Source: Bacteroidales bacterium
GTDB lineage: Bacteria > Bacteroidota > Bacteroidia > Bacteroidales > UBA3663
NCBI GenBank assembly: GCA_017449065.1
Contig: JAFSKF010000033.1
Location: 20,334-84,333 of the forward strand
Reading direction: 5' to 3'
DNA length: 64,000 nucleotides
Positions within the stretch are counted from its first letter, which is position 1. Each line of letters begins with the position of its first letter. Under the pieces are notes generated by a model that saw only the letters and a program-made list of their open reading frames with translations, did not search any database and had not been told where the DNA came from. Below are positions 36,058-45,751 of the stretch, piece after piece. The translations under genes were made by a program, and so were the position numbers.

Positions 36058-38027
36058 AGCACCTCATTATTTTCCTCAATTTCTGCCGTTCCCGACTCGA
36101 CAATCCGGTGTATCAGCAATTTTCGAAAGAAGTTGCAGACCGACGTGGCATGACGATGCTGTTTCTGCCGCGTCCCTTGGAAGAACGCGAACTGTTGCAC
36201 GAAGTGGCTGATCTGCGACGCAAGGAAAAGCAGCATCTCAGCGATGTCACCTTCCATATCTGCGCAGATTTCGAACGGAACGACGAAGGGGAAGCTGCCG
36301 CACAGACCGTCCGGCTCATCCGGCGTCTTTTTCATTCCGATGATGAGCACCATTATCATTGCTTAGGATATTTCCTGCTGCCCCATTTGAAGGAGTGCAA
36401 TGAGAAGCAGATCAAAACCGTGTGGACCAATCTGGCAACCACCAACAATGCAATTACCGAATATACGGAATTTCTGCTTTATAATCGCATCTATCTGTAC
36501 CACGATGCCTCTCAGCAGTCGTTGGCGGAGTTTCTGTATGAATCGATTCATTCCGGCATCAGCATCGATATGGCTCCGAAGATCGAGCATCTTTCCGACT
36601 CCGATCATGCGGACTTCCCTCCCATCTTTGCCACCTTCAATGCGACGGGCATCACTTATCCGGAAGAATATGTACGTCTATACCTACACCGGCAGTATGT
36701 CAGCATCCTGCTGAAATACAGTCTTCCTTCCAACAACGAATGCTCGATCGAGACCTGCAATGAGGAAGCCAAGCGTATCCTTTCGTTCATTCCGATTGAT
36801 AACAAACGCATCTGCTTGCAGGAAGAGATGTTTCTCAATGCTGAAGGCGAACGTGCCCAAAGCTGGAAACCCGTCGAAACGTTCTGGAAGGAATGTGTCG
36901 AACGTGAGTCTCAGGGTTTGAATGACATTCCTCGTGAAGATTGGCTCAACAAAATCCGGCAGCGCTTAGATGTGATGTATAAAAGCAGGTTCCGCGATAC
37001 CGGTGTTGAATATTTCTTCCAGCTTCAAAGCAAAAAAAGCAACACCTATCTCCAGGTGATGGAAGCTATCATCGAACAGGAATTCAACCGCACTATTCAG
37101 AACAAGCCATACACCCCGGAGGCGCAGAAAAACATCCTGCGCTCTATTGTCAACCTGCTTCAGCAGAAGGTGATCGAACTGCAAAAGGAGAAGGAAACGA
37201 CGTTGCGTACCGTCAGCGAACTGGAAAGCAATCTTGACGCCATCAACGAGAAATGGGGTAGCATGAATTTCATTTCCCGCTTCATGAAGAAGGACGCTGC
37301 CATCTTGCAGACCTATCTTGACACCGTCACGCCTCTCTTCATTGCCCGAAGCTTCGTCCCGGGTTGCGAATTTGCCATCAAACTGCTCAACGAACTGATC
37401 CCGACCATTCTCGGGTTGACCGACAAATGCGATCTCTGGCGGAAGATTTTCGACGATGCCATTGCCCTTAGCGAAGAAGCGGCGCGCAATGCCAACCCGT
37501 CACAGTTATTGGGCAAATTCAGCCAACAGCAGGTCGAAACGGCATCTTCGCAATTAGGCAACGACAGCGACTACTTCCAAAGCCGCTACCAGCAGGTTAT
37601 TCTCTTGTTCTTCGAACGCACTCCCATCGCTGATGCAGAAGATCTCATCGCCCGCATCAACACAAATCTGGGAAAGGAAATCGAGGGATATATCCGCGTT
37701 CGCATCGAAGACCAGACACTTCCCCCTGTACTCTATCAGGCCATCACCGACCGTATGAGCGCCCTTTATGCCAATCAGGGCGGCTTACAGGCATTCATCA
37801 ATGTGATGAAAGAGCATACCAGACTGCAACTGGAACTCAAAGAAAACACAATCGCCAGTCGTTATGTGCTGGTGACTCCAGCCCAAACGGGCGACGAGGA
37901 AGTCGATCACATAATCACCGACGATGTTTCGCACATTGAAATGCTCCACTTACTGCAAGGTGTGCGACTTACAGATCTGGAAGGATTCTCAGGTCAGAAG
38001 ATGTTTATCGAACCGACCATTTTTTAA
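36054..38027 (+). CDS. Conserved-looking 657-residue protein of unknown function
   Basis: I do not recognise this protein. It has no signal peptide and no membrane segment. The N-terminal 200 residues look like an alpha/beta domain ([13 protein letters not shown] strand, RIYLYHD strand, then helix); the middle (about 345-400) holds a coiled-coil-like region rich in Glu/Lys/Gln ([17 protein letters not shown]); the C-terminal third is helical and ends in [21 protein letters not shown]. It is translationally coupled to tdk by a 4-base overlap. The size and layout suggest a scaffold or a large-GTPase/tubulin-like or chaperone-like protein, but no nucleotide motif can be shown. Confidence 0.6.
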   Translation: MKHLIIFLNFCRSRLDNPVYQQFSKEVADRRGMTMLFLPRPLEERELLHEVADLRRKEKQHLSDVTFHICADFERNDEGEAAAQTVRLIRRLFHSDDEHHYHCLGYFLLPHLKECNEKQIKTVWTNLATTNNAITEYTEFLLYNRIYLYHDASQQSLAEFLYESIHSGISIDMAPKIEHLSDSDHADFPPIFATFNATGITYPEEYVRLYLHRQYVSILLKYSLPSNNECSIETCNEEAKRILSFIPIDNKRICLQEEMFLNAEGERAQSWKPVETFWKECVERESQGLNDIPREDWLNKIRQRLDVMYKSRFRDTGVEYFFQLQSKKSNTYLQVMEAIIEQEFNRTIQNKPYTPEAQKNILRSIVNLLQQKVIELQKEKETTLRTVSELESNLDAINEKWGSMNFISRFMKKDAAILQTYLDTVTPLFIARSFVPGCEFAIKLLNELIPTILGLTDKCDLWRKIFDDAIALSEEAARNANPSQLLGKFSQQQVETASSQLGNDSDYFQSRYQQVILLFFERTPIADAEDLIARINTNLGKEIEGYIRVRIEDQTLPPVLYQAITDRMSALYANQGGLQAFINVMKEHTRLQLELKENTIASRYVLVTPAQTGDEEVDHIITDDVSHIEMLHLLQGVRLTDLEGFSGQKMFIEPTIF

Positions 38028-38221
38028 GCCTTTAGACTGATAGGTTCTGGCAAACATCTGCAACATGCAGAGGGTTTCTAAACTCGGACCTGCTGTCTGA
38101 ATCGATGTTTCCAGCATAGAAGTCTTAAAAGATGTAGAACGATGTTGCATAGGCTATATTGGTTTGAATGAATATTAGATTGCAAATACCAGTCTTTTTT
38201 GCGTTCATATATATAACGGAC

Positions 38222-38260
38222 AGTCCGCTACTTTATTGTAAAAGCAGCGGACTTTTTTTT
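38222..38260 (+). terminator. Intrinsic terminator
   Basis: AGTCCGCT (38222-38229) pairs with AGCGGACT (38246-38253) and is followed directly by eight T. On the plus strand it would end the tdk-region transcript 195 bases past the 657-residue gene. The 200 bases between hold nothing that I recognise. Confidence 0.8.
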
Positions 38261-38281
38261 GTTATGAGAACAAAGGTCATC

Positions 38282-41053
38282 TCATCTGATGTCTTCGTAC
38301 CTCATCAGATAGGTATCGTATTGGGTTTGGAACGGCTGATAGGGAGCCGGAACCTGACTTGGACTGATAAACAGACGGGAAAGAACAGCGGGCAGGCTAC
38401 CGGCATCGGTGTCAGACACAAGGAAATCACCCTGCACAGGAGGCATACCCGGCTGCCAGCCCGGGAAAGCCGTTCGGGCAAACTTGGGTCCTTGCCCACT
38501 CACCGAAGCATTCACCGAAAGGACAATCCCCCGATCGGTCTGCTCGAAATTCAGATTCAGGGAATCGCCCATAATCAGAAGACCGTTGCCAAGACTATCG
38601 GACAGCCAGGCTACATCCACTCCCCCATGATTTCCTTCGAAATAGAGATCATCGCGGTGCATGGCCCAGAAGCCGTAACGGGTTGCCTGATGCCGTCCCG
38701 GATAGGATGCGAATGGACCATTTCCTACCCATTGAACCCGATCGATGGATGCGTCGAGCAAATAAGCCAGGCCCAATTCCGCACGGAACACATCAGCCGT
38801 ATCGGGCGAAAGAGTGAAACTTACAAGCACACTCCCCTCCTCCTGGAAGGTCTGAATCTCCGTTCTTACCTGCGGGTTATCGAGGGGCAACAGATATTTT
38901 TCAGGAAGACGTCCTGCCTGTTTGATCCGTTCTGCTAAGGTAGGCTTGCGTCCCGCGCGAACAGACGTTTCCCGCACCCAACGGAAAGGATCTCCAGTGC
39001 CGGCCTCCACCGGAAAGTATTTCTGCAGCACAAACGACTGACTCAGGAACTTATACCCTTGTGCATCGCTGATATCGAAATGAAGCACAGCCAAAGATGA
39101 AGATGTGGCATCAGGCAGCGAAAGCGCGTATGAGGCAGACGAATGCGGCGCACAGTCCGGACTGAAGGCTCCTTGCCGGATGGTATCGCGTCCGGAAGTC
39201 AGTGCCCAGCGGAAAGTGACATTGTCCTTCAGATTCAGGAAGTCATAACGGTTTTGAAGCGTCAAGCTGACGACATCTGCCGCAGCCTGCACCGAAGACA
39301 CAAAGGCACGGGCATAGTTGTGCTGCAACTCGTAGTAGTTAGGCAGCGGTGTGCGATCAGCATAGACCAATCCATCGGTGCCTTTATTACCAAACATTTC
39401 GAAGCCGCGATGATCGGAAGTATAAACCTTCTCTTCATATCCATACTTCTTCCCTCCCTTTAAGGAAGAAACTGGGAGGGATCTGATCTTCATTCCCTGG
39501 TCAGCCCATTCCCAGACACTTCCGCCGGCAATGCCGGGAGTCCGTTCGATGATTTCCCACTGCCGGTCGTGATCTTCGAACGAAATGCCCAGCGTGTGGC
39601 AATATTCGGTAAAGATGACTGGTCGGTCCAGATGCTGATAGAAGCCACGGATCTGCCCCGTGGTCGGATAATGGGGAGCAAAAACGGGGGCCTGACTCGG
39701 AAAACCTTTCGCCTTCTCCCCTTCGAAGAATCTGCGGAAATACGAACCCACTTGCGGGAAGCAATACGGACGCGACGGATCGAGCTGTCCCACGTAATCG
39801 CCCACTTCCACACAGGTTTGCGGCAACGGATTCTCATTACCCACACTCCAGACAATCACCGACGGATGGTTCTTATCGCGCGTCACAGTTGCCTTGGCTC
39901 TCGTCAAGAGAATATCCTGATAGCTTCTGCTCGACAAATGCTTATCGCCATAACCGAACGGCACTTCATCCACCAAGTAGAAACCCAGGGAATCTGCCAA
40001 TTCGAAGAAACGCGGTTCGCGAGGGTAATGCGACAAGCGCATATAGTTCACCGACGCCTCCTTCATCATCCGCATATCTTTCAGCGTCAGCGAATCGGAA
40101 ATCACCTTCACTGTATAGGGATCGGTGCTATGGGTATTCACGCCACGCAACTTGACCGGCTGTCCGTTCAGCTTCAAAACGTTTCCGTCGATGCTGATCT
40201 CGCGAATACCGATCTTTTGCGTGAACGCCTGCAGCGTTTTCCCTTTCTCCTTTACATACACGCACAACGTATATAAATAAGGAGTCTCTGCGGTCCACAA
40301 CTTCGGACGTTCTATCTTCTCTCCTGTCGAAACCCGATTGGAGTGTGCATCGTAAATCTCATAGCTGACCGACGTATGCTTTGTCGCATTCGCCACCTCC
40401 GTTCGAACGGTTACCTCTCCATTCATCCTCGTGGTAACGGTCAGGTCGGAAAGATGAATTTTGGGCACCGACATCAAGGTGACATCCCGGAAGATACCCA
40501 TCGTTGCCCAATCGTCGAAACAATCGAACTCATAGCCCTTAAAACGGCTATACACCCGCATCGCCAACTGCTGCGGTTCACCCTGAAAGGCTTTCTGGGT
40601 CAGATAGGGCGTCAGGTCGAAAAGACAAGTGTTGTAGCCCGATTCCCACGTGCCCACCTGCTGGTTGTTGAGCCAGAGGTTGTAGCCTCGCAGCACACCG
40701 TCCAGGCGTACCCACACCTGGTTACCCTTCCATGCCTCAGGCACCACGAACGATGTCCGATAGTAACCCGTCAGCGAATCCGGATAATCGTACTTTGGCT
40801 CGCAAAATCCGTATGCCTCCCAACAGCCTGGCACCGGAATCTCTCCCCACGAAGCATCTGCTTCGGGCACTGACCGCTGGTCGGTAACTTCTTTCACCAC
40901 TTTCAGTTTCCAGGTACCGTTCAGCGACTGCTGCATAACAGGATCCGTAACCGGCCACACTCCCTTGAAGGCGTCTTCCGGCTCTGTATAAACGAACGTG
41001 ACGATGCTCCAAACGAGCGTAAGCAGGGATAGTTTCCTCATCTTGATATACAT
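38282..41053 (-). CDS. Glycoside hydrolase family 2 (beta-galactosidase-like)
   Basis: A 923-residue secreted GH2 enzyme. Order: signal peptide (1-23), sugar-binding jellyroll (about 30-210, LNGTWKLKV ... LDGVLRGYNLWLNNQQVG), immunoglobulin-like domain, TIM barrel (about 285-590) with acid/base Glu near 404 (SVGNENP) and nucleophile Glu near 482 (IFTEYCHT), then beta-galactosidase small-chain-like domains (about 615-923). It is a beta-galactosidase/glucuronidase-type enzyme; the exact sugar is open. ATG 41039-41041 is an alternative start. It follows the GH115 gene by 20 bases, so the two should act on the same glycan. Confidence 0.88.
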   Translation of the reverse strand: MYIKMRKLSLLTLVWSIVTFVYTEPEDAFKGVWPVTDPVMQQSLNGTWKLKVVKEVTDQRSVPEADASWGEIPVPGCWEAYGFCEPKYDYPDSLTGYYRTSFVVPEAWKGNQVWVRLDGVLRGYNLWLNNQQVGTWESGYNTCLFDLTPYLTQKAFQGEPQQLAMRVYSRFKGYEFDCFDDWATMGIFRDVTLMSVPKIHLSDLTVTTRMNGEVTVRTEVANATKHTSVSYEIYDAHSNRVSTGEKIERPKLWTAETPYLYTLCVYVKEKGKTLQAFTQKIGIREISIDGNVLKLNGQPVKLRGVNTHSTDPYTVKVISDSLTLKDMRMMKEASVNYMRLSHYPREPRFFELADSLGFYLVDEVPFGYGDKHLSSRSYQDILLTRAKATVTRDKNHPSVIVWSVGNENPLPQTCVEVGDYVGQLDPSRPYCFPQVGSYFRRFFEGEKAKGFPSQAPVFAPHYPTTGQIRGFYQHLDRPVIFTEYCHTLGISFEDHDRQWEIIERTPGIAGGSVWEWADQGMKIRSLPVSSLKGGKKYGYEEKVYTSDHRGFEMFGNKGTDGLVYADRTPLPNYYELQHNYARAFVSSVQAAADVVSLTLQNRYDFLNLKDNVTFRWALTSGRDTIRQGAFSPDCAPHSSASYALSLPDATSSSLAVLHFDISDAQGYKFLSQSFVLQKYFPVEAGTGDPFRWVRETSVRAGRKPTLAERIKQAGRLPEKYLLPLDNPQVRTEIQTFQEEGSVLVSFTLSPDTADVFRAELGLAYLLDASIDRVQWVGNGPFASYPGRHQATRYGFWAMHRDDLYFEGNHGGVDVAWLSDSLGNGLLIMGDSLNLNFEQTDRGIVLSVNASVSGQGPKFARTAFPGWQPGMPPVQGDFLVSDTDAGSLPAVLSRLFISPSQVPAPYQPFQTQYDTYLMRYEDIR

Positions 41054-41072
41054 TCTTTCGAAATAATCTTTT

Positions 41073-43598
41073 TTATTTTACCGAAACCGGAATCACATAG
41101 AACTTACGGTCCAACTTAAAGTCGATCATCCACTGGTCGGCAATGATGTGATCGTCGAGCGCCTTGATGCGCAACGTATGACGGCCCTTCGTGAGGTTGA
41201 CCGAGGTCTGCTTCAGTGCCTGTCCTCGCAACACACTCAGTTTCCAGAATTCCGAACGGGACTTTTCCTTCAGCGAGATGATTACCGGTTCCTGATTATC
41301 AATCTGCACCGAATAGCGCAGGTCGCCCTTATCGTTTGGCTGCGTCGGAATCATGGCGGTATAAAGGTTCGCCTGCCCCTCCTGCTGGGCCTCGAACTCA
41401 TACACCAGTTCTCCGTTCTTCGGCACTGCAACCGCATTCATCGAGTGACCCAACATCTGAATGGGCTGGCAGCCCTCCGAAGCCTGCTTAAAACGGCAGG
41501 CATTCATCGCAATAGCGCTGGTTCCCAATCGGAAGTCTGACGATGATCGGTACTGACCGAAAACGCCGGAAGCCGTCTCCTGAGGCAGATAGGGCAAGAT
41601 CGGTGGATTGAACACATTCAGGTCGCGCGGCATCATGTTCATGATTCCCTTCCACTTCCCTCCTGCCAGCTTATTATTATAATAGTCGGTCAGCTGCTGA
41701 ATCTGGCGATAGGCTGCCATCGAGCGGGAAGCTGCCTCGTGCATATACTCCTCGCGGCCTTCCATGGCCCGATCGGTCTGTCCAAGGTACTTCGAACGCG
41801 CCTTCTGGGCCTCCAGCATCTTAACGGCCATTGCGTTGGCCGACAGTACCGGATACTTGACATGGGCGAAGAAAGCATCCTTCAGTGCCGGACGGACCGA
41901 CTTCTCCGCCTCTTTCACCTGTGCACAAATGGCTGCATAATCAGCCAGATAGCGGTTCAACTCGTCACCGAAGACATCCATCGAGAACTCCGTATCGATC
42001 ACCTGCGAGCGTCCGCGAGGATAGCGGTTCCGGTCGAGCTCCACTTGGGTCCATCCCATAAACTCCGGACGACGTATGCCGCAAAGGCGATAATACTCGC
42101 GCATGGCAGGTGCCAGCTGTTTTCCTGCTTTCTCTCCGAACTGCGTGCAGAGCCAGTTCTCTAAATGCTGACCGATGGTGGTTGGCGTGATGGCATCGAT
42201 GTTCCACGCCATATCGAGGAAGAATTCCAGATCGTAAGCTGCCGCTTTCGGGTCGTGCACGTTCACAATCCACAGCTTCCGGCAGTTGTGGTCGTAGGCA
42301 GCTTTCATTTCCGAATAGATCAGACCGGGCTGTGTGGTGGTGAGCCACAAATAATCGTGCGGACGTCCCCAATAGCTCAGGTGATAATAGACGCCTCCGC
42401 CACCTGAACGCTTCTGCTGTTCCTCATCGCTCAGGCGAGTCATGTAGCCGTAATTGTCATCGCACCACATAAGGGTCACATCGTCGGGCACCTGTAAGCC
42501 GCTCTCCATGATCTCGAGCACTTCCTTGTAGGGAATAAACACCTGCGGCACCTTCTCCACGTTCTTGCTGTAGTATTTCCGGATCAGTTCGCGCTGGTCG
42601 TCGATGACCTGCTGCAAGCCGTTGAGCTTCTCTTCCCGGGTCTTCACACCTTCCATCGAACCGTCGTGAATCCCTCGCATACCGATGGTGAAGAACTCCT
42701 CGCTGCCCTTCACTTCCTGCAATCGCTCCGTCCAGTATTGCTGCACCTGCTCGCGGTTGGTGATATAGTTATAGGCTCCTCGCTTAGCGTGATCCCATTC
42801 TGCCACATTGTTTCGCAGCAACGGTTCGCAATGGCTGGTTCCGATCAGGATGCCGCACGAGTCTGCCATCTCTTTGTTGCCCTTGATGGTAAAGAATCCG
42901 GGTGTACCTGTATGCATGCCCGGCCAGATGGCATTGGCACGCAGACGCAGCAGGAGCTGGAAGATTGCTTTGTAAGTCTTCGGACCCATGGCTCCGAACT
43001 GGTCGGTATGTTCGTAGTTCTTCCATGCCCAATTACGCAGACTCCAGTCCTCATCGTTGATGAAGATGCCTCGGTATGCCACACTGGGCGACTGGAGGGT
43101 GGAGAAACTGTCGGACAACGTAAGACGCGCCTTCGTTTCGGGCACCACATCGCCCCACCATACCCAAGGCGACACGCCTGCCATGCGGGAGAGTTCGAGC
43201 AGGCCGTAGGCACAACCTCGTCCGTTGCTGCCCACCACCAGAATCTTCCCGTCGCGCACGCCTATCCAGAAGGCATCGAGTTTGCCCGCCACTTCGCCTA
43301 CTGGCACTCCCATCTTTTTCAGCGATGATTGGGCACTGCGGTTCTGATCAAGCTGATAAATGCGAATAACGGCATTTTTGCCCGATTCAGCCCTTTGCCC
43401 CGTTACTTGCTGCATATCTCCGGCAAACATATCGGTCGCAATAGCAACCACCGGTGCCGACTTTCCGACCACAGAATAGGTCACCGGATGCTGTCCGTCA
43501 AACCAGACGACATCGTCAGCCATTGCCGTATGGTTGCACATAAACAGGAATGATAAACAGAGTGCAGTGAACTTCACTGGATAACGCAGGTATTTCAT
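41073..43598 (-). CDS. Glycoside hydrolase family 115 (alpha-glucuronidase-type)
   Basis: An 841-residue secreted enzyme of the GH115 family, which removes glucuronic or 4-O-methylglucuronic acid from xylan or arabinogalactan side chains. It has a signal peptide from ATG 43596-43598, an N-terminal alpha/beta domain (about 30-160), and the catalytic barrel with the GH115 blocks SVAYRGIFINDEDW, LRLRANAIWPGMH and MWCDDNYGYMTRL, then C-terminal domains ending in a carbohydrate-binding-like region. No SusC/SusD pair is near, so this is a minimal two-enzyme locus. A TACATTTG box lies at 43637-43644. Confidence 0.87.
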   Translation of the reverse strand: MKYLRYPVKFTALCLSFLFMCNHTAMADDVVWFDGQHPVTYSVVGKSAPVVAIATDMFAGDMQQVTGQRAESGKNAVIRIYQLDQNRSAQSSLKKMGVPVGEVAGKLDAFWIGVRDGKILVVGSNGRGCAYGLLELSRMAGVSPWVWWGDVVPETKARLTLSDSFSTLQSPSVAYRGIFINDEDWSLRNWAWKNYEHTDQFGAMGPKTYKAIFQLLLRLRANAIWPGMHTGTPGFFTIKGNKEMADSCGILIGTSHCEPLLRNNVAEWDHAKRGAYNYITNREQVQQYWTERLQEVKGSEEFFTIGMRGIHDGSMEGVKTREEKLNGLQQVIDDQRELIRKYYSKNVEKVPQVFIPYKEVLEIMESGLQVPDDVTLMWCDDNYGYMTRLSDEEQQKRSGGGGVYYHLSYWGRPHDYLWLTTTQPGLIYSEMKAAYDHNCRKLWIVNVHDPKAAAYDLEFFLDMAWNIDAITPTTIGQHLENWLCTQFGEKAGKQLAPAMREYYRLCGIRRPEFMGWTQVELDRNRYPRGRSQVIDTEFSMDVFGDELNRYLADYAAICAQVKEAEKSVRPALKDAFFAHVKYPVLSANAMAVKMLEAQKARSKYLGQTDRAMEGREEYMHEAASRSMAAYRQIQQLTDYYNNKLAGGKWKGIMNMMPRDLNVFNPPILPYLPQETASGVFGQYRSSSDFRLGTSAIAMNACRFKQASEGCQPIQMLGHSMNAVAVPKNGELVYEFEAQQEGQANLYTAMIPTQPNDKGDLRYSVQIDNQEPVIISLKEKSRSEFWKLSVLRGQALKQTSVNLTKGRHTLRIKALDDHIIADQWMIDFKLDRKFYVIPVSVK

Positions 43599-43846
43599 AG
43601 AGGTTAAAAATAGGTGAAAGGTTATTGTTACGAGTGCAAATGTACAAAACATTTTTCAAAACGCCCGAGGATTTGTCCAAAATTTTTTTCCCCCGTCAAT
43701 TTTCTCTATATTTATCCCCGATTTTTCCATATTTGACGTAATTCTACTGGTAAAAGGTACACTCTTATCCTCCTGCAGCCAAAACAAGCCATACCCAAGG
43801 TGCACCCATACCGTAGCCCTACCTTTCCCAAACCCTTGCCTCAATC

Positions 43847-43956
43847 CTTGTCCGGTATTTATACGGTACTTGTCCGGTATATGTTCGGTATTTGTTCGCT
43901 CATAACCGAACAAGTAGCGTACAAGTACCGGACATATACCGAACATATAGCGAACA
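43847..43956. repeat. Inverted array of ten 11-bp units
   Basis: Exactly 110 bases made of ten 11-bp units: five of form (C/T)TTGTTCGGTA on the plus strand (starts 43847, 43858, 43869, 43880, 43891) followed by five of the reverse form TATACCGAACA (starts 43902, 43913, 43924, 43935, 43946). Units differ by 1-4 bases. The whole is an imperfect inverted repeat that could form a cruciform or RNA hairpin. It lies in the 512-base gap between the GH115 gene and the ATPase gene; the rest of the gap is A/T-rich and holds no gene that I can support. Confidence 0.85.
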
Positions 43957-44042
43957 TCAGAAGAGAGAAAGACGAAGCAAAGACTTGGTTAGGACTTGCG
44001 TAGGGTATAGCTATAGGATGCAAAAAACTTCTTCATAAAATT

Positions 44043-44084
44043 GAGCTATAACCTATATTTTTTTACCACTTATAGCCAAGAAAC
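44043..44084. repeat. Left flank repeat with GCTATAA/TTATAGC arms
   Basis: GAGCTATAA, 18 bases, TTATAGCCAAGAAA. A near copy in the same orientation lies at 45619-45660, beyond the ATPase gene start, so the gene is bracketed by two short similar hairpin-forming sequences. Confidence 0.6.
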
Positions 44085-44110
44085 TTTAGAGAATCTATGC
44101 CTGCGGAACC

Positions 44111-45550
44111 CTACTGTATATCTTCGAATAAATGTTTCAATTTGACCGTTTGATCTATGACTCCTGCATTGGCATTTAGCTTTAATCCCCATGGAGTAAC
44201 CAATGTTATGTGCAAAGCGTATCGGGTCTTAGTCACGCTACGGAACGTAGAGCAACGTTCTCGCAACTCCTTATTGTATTTAGGGGTAATCTCATAGTCG
44301 TATGCAGAATATTTCATTTCACAGAGATTGATTACTTTATCACGACGGGTAATAAGCATATCTATCTGCACACCGGCAGTGTACTGATCGCCGGCAAAGC
44401 GCCATGAACTCACTTCTGTCTGTACGCCGGCAATGCCCAAGGCTTGTTTGATTTGTGGGACATGCAATAGACACACCTGCTCAAAGGCAATGCCTGTCCA
44501 TGTTCTTCTTGATGGGCTGTCAATAAGATTTGTCCAATGGTGCTCATCTTTGCCATTATATTTTTCCACAAATCTTTTGTAGAAAAGGATAGACAAATCT
44601 GTGAGCTGATACAATACATCACGTTCTTTCTTACCGAATGCACTATATTTCCTGATAAAATCGCAACTGACAAGATTCTTCAATGCTGTGGTAAGCGTCC
44701 CGTTTGGGTTCACTTTAGCTTGAGCTGCAATCTCCTGCCGGGTAATGCCCATATTCTTTTTGCTGATAGCATCAATAATGCGCATATAGAGATCTGAATC
44801 CTTGAACAACGATCTGAAGAGAAATTCATATTCATTATGAAGAGGCGCACCTTCACGGAAGAACATTTCGTCAACATTCGCATCCAGACTCAGATTCTTT
44901 TTCAACATACTCAGATAAAGAGGCACACCTCCAAACACCATGTAAGCGTCAAGTATCAGAGAACGATCCCAATCCACTCCATTCGATTTTAACAAGGCTT
45001 CCGATTCATGAAGATTAAATGGAGCAAGATAAATGCGTTCAGTTGTACGGTTATAAAGACCACCCTTACCGCTTATAAATTTGTCTGTCATCCATGTTGT
45101 TGCACTTCCGCAAACAATCATCTTCAGGTTGTTTTGCGTGGAGCCCCAACTATTCCAAAACCATTCAAATGCCTTGAGGAATTGCCCAGATGGGACATCG
45201 AACCAAGGCAACTCATCGAGAAAAACAACGATGCGTTTCTTACGCAAGCCTTTTAAGTAGTCGCGTAAAGCGGTAAAAGCATCCATCCATGTTTTAATGG
45301 GAGGCAGAACTTTGCTATCTTTGGAATTTTGGCGAAGCATATCGCAGAAAGCATCCAGTTCATCTTGCTTACTGCCTTCGAAGATGCCTGTAGCATAATA
45401 ATCAAACTTCTCATTGAAGAATTCCTTTACAAGAAACGTCTTTCCGATACGTCTGCGTCCATATACTGCAACCAGTTCTGCCTTATTTGAGTTAAAGACA
45501 GAACCCAACTTTTCAAGTTCCTTTTTCCGTCCGATGATTTTCCGTATCAT
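44111..45550 (-). CDS. ATPase of the AAA/DUF234 type
   Basis: A 479-residue ATP-binding protein. Walker A is VYGRRRIGKTFLV (about 28-40) and Walker B VVFLDELPWFD (about 111-121); after the AAA core a winged-helix region (about 270-335, GITRQEIAAQAKV) and the DUF234 domain with LCEMKYS (an E-x-K nuclease-like strand) follow. Members are multi-copy and scattered in Bacteroidales and archaea; biological role unknown, but the nuclease-like tail is usual. The start ATG 45548-45550 is favoured over upstream codons because a promoter lies at 45570-45601. Confidence 0.78.
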   Translation of the reverse strand: MIRKIIGRKKELEKLGSVFNSNKAELVAVYGRRRIGKTFLVKEFFNEKFDYYATGIFEGSKQDELDAFCDMLRQNSKDSKVLPPIKTWMDAFTALRDYLKGLRKKRIVVFLDELPWFDVPSGQFLKAFEWFWNSWGSTQNNLKMIVCGSATTWMTDKFISGKGGLYNRTTERIYLAPFNLHESEALLKSNGVDWDRSLILDAYMVFGGVPLYLSMLKKNLSLDANVDEMFFREGAPLHNEYEFLFRSLFKDSDLYMRIIDAISKKNMGITRQEIAAQAKVNPNGTLTTALKNLVSCDFIRKYSAFGKKERDVLYQLTDLSILFYKRFVEKYNGKDEHHWTNLIDSPSRRTWTGIAFEQVCLLHVPQIKQALGIAGVQTEVSSWRFAGDQYTAGVQIDMLITRRDKVINLCEMKYSAYDYEITPKYNKELRERCSTFRSVTKTRYALHITLVTPWGLKLNANAGVIDQTVKLKHLFEDIQ

Positions 45551-45569
45551 ATCTTTAAGATTTACGGCA

Positions 45570-45601
45570 CAAAGGTACAATATTTCTTTCAAACGAACAA
45601 A
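45570..45601 (-). promoter_or_regulatory. Promoter of the DUF234-type ATPase gene
   Basis: On the minus strand TTTG (45598-45601), 20 bases, TACCTTTG (45570-45577). The leader to the ATG at 45550 would be roughly 13 bases. Confidence 0.75.
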
Positions 45602-45618
45602 GAAAATGAGAAAAAAGT

Positions 45619-45660
45619 GAGCTATAAGTCCAAAAAAAATCGAGTTATAGCCAAAAAAAT
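45619..45660. repeat. Right flank repeat with GCTATAA/TTATAGC arms
   Basis: GAGCTATAA, 17 bases, TTATAGCCAAAAAAA. Matches the sequence at 44043-44084 in both outer blocks (9 and 10 bases) and in orientation, while the spacer differs. Confidence 0.6.
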
Positions 45661-45689
45661 TCATCCCGACCCTCACGGGCCAGGATGAA
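45653..45689 (-). terminator. Intrinsic terminator after the secreted-protein genes
   Basis: On the minus strand TTCATCC (45683-45689) pairs with GGATGAA (45660-45666), with an inner CCC/GGG and a GTGA loop, followed by seven U (45653-45659). A second hairpin (AATATTA...TAATATT with CGGAG/CTCCG) lies just upstream, about 45694-45727. Confidence 0.8.
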
Positions 45690-45751
45690 CCCCAATATTA
45701 ATCCGGAGATGAACTCCGATAATATTCCAGATCTAACACTGAAATATTATA

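Noticed and set aside
36054..38027. Defence-type ATPase
   Set aside because: No Walker A or B motif is visible in the 657-residue protein.
38168..38938. Plus-strand frame of 256 codons
   Set aside because: Lies antisense to the conserved GH2 C-terminal domains and starts in a terminator region.
43656..43946. A minus-strand open frame of 96 codons through the 11-bp array
   Set aside because: Its protein merely mirrors the repeat and an A/T-rich tail, and there is no ribosome site, promoter or family resemblance.
43847..43956. CRISPR array
   Set aside because: Units are 11 bp with no spacers and are inverted about a centre; no cas genes in the window.
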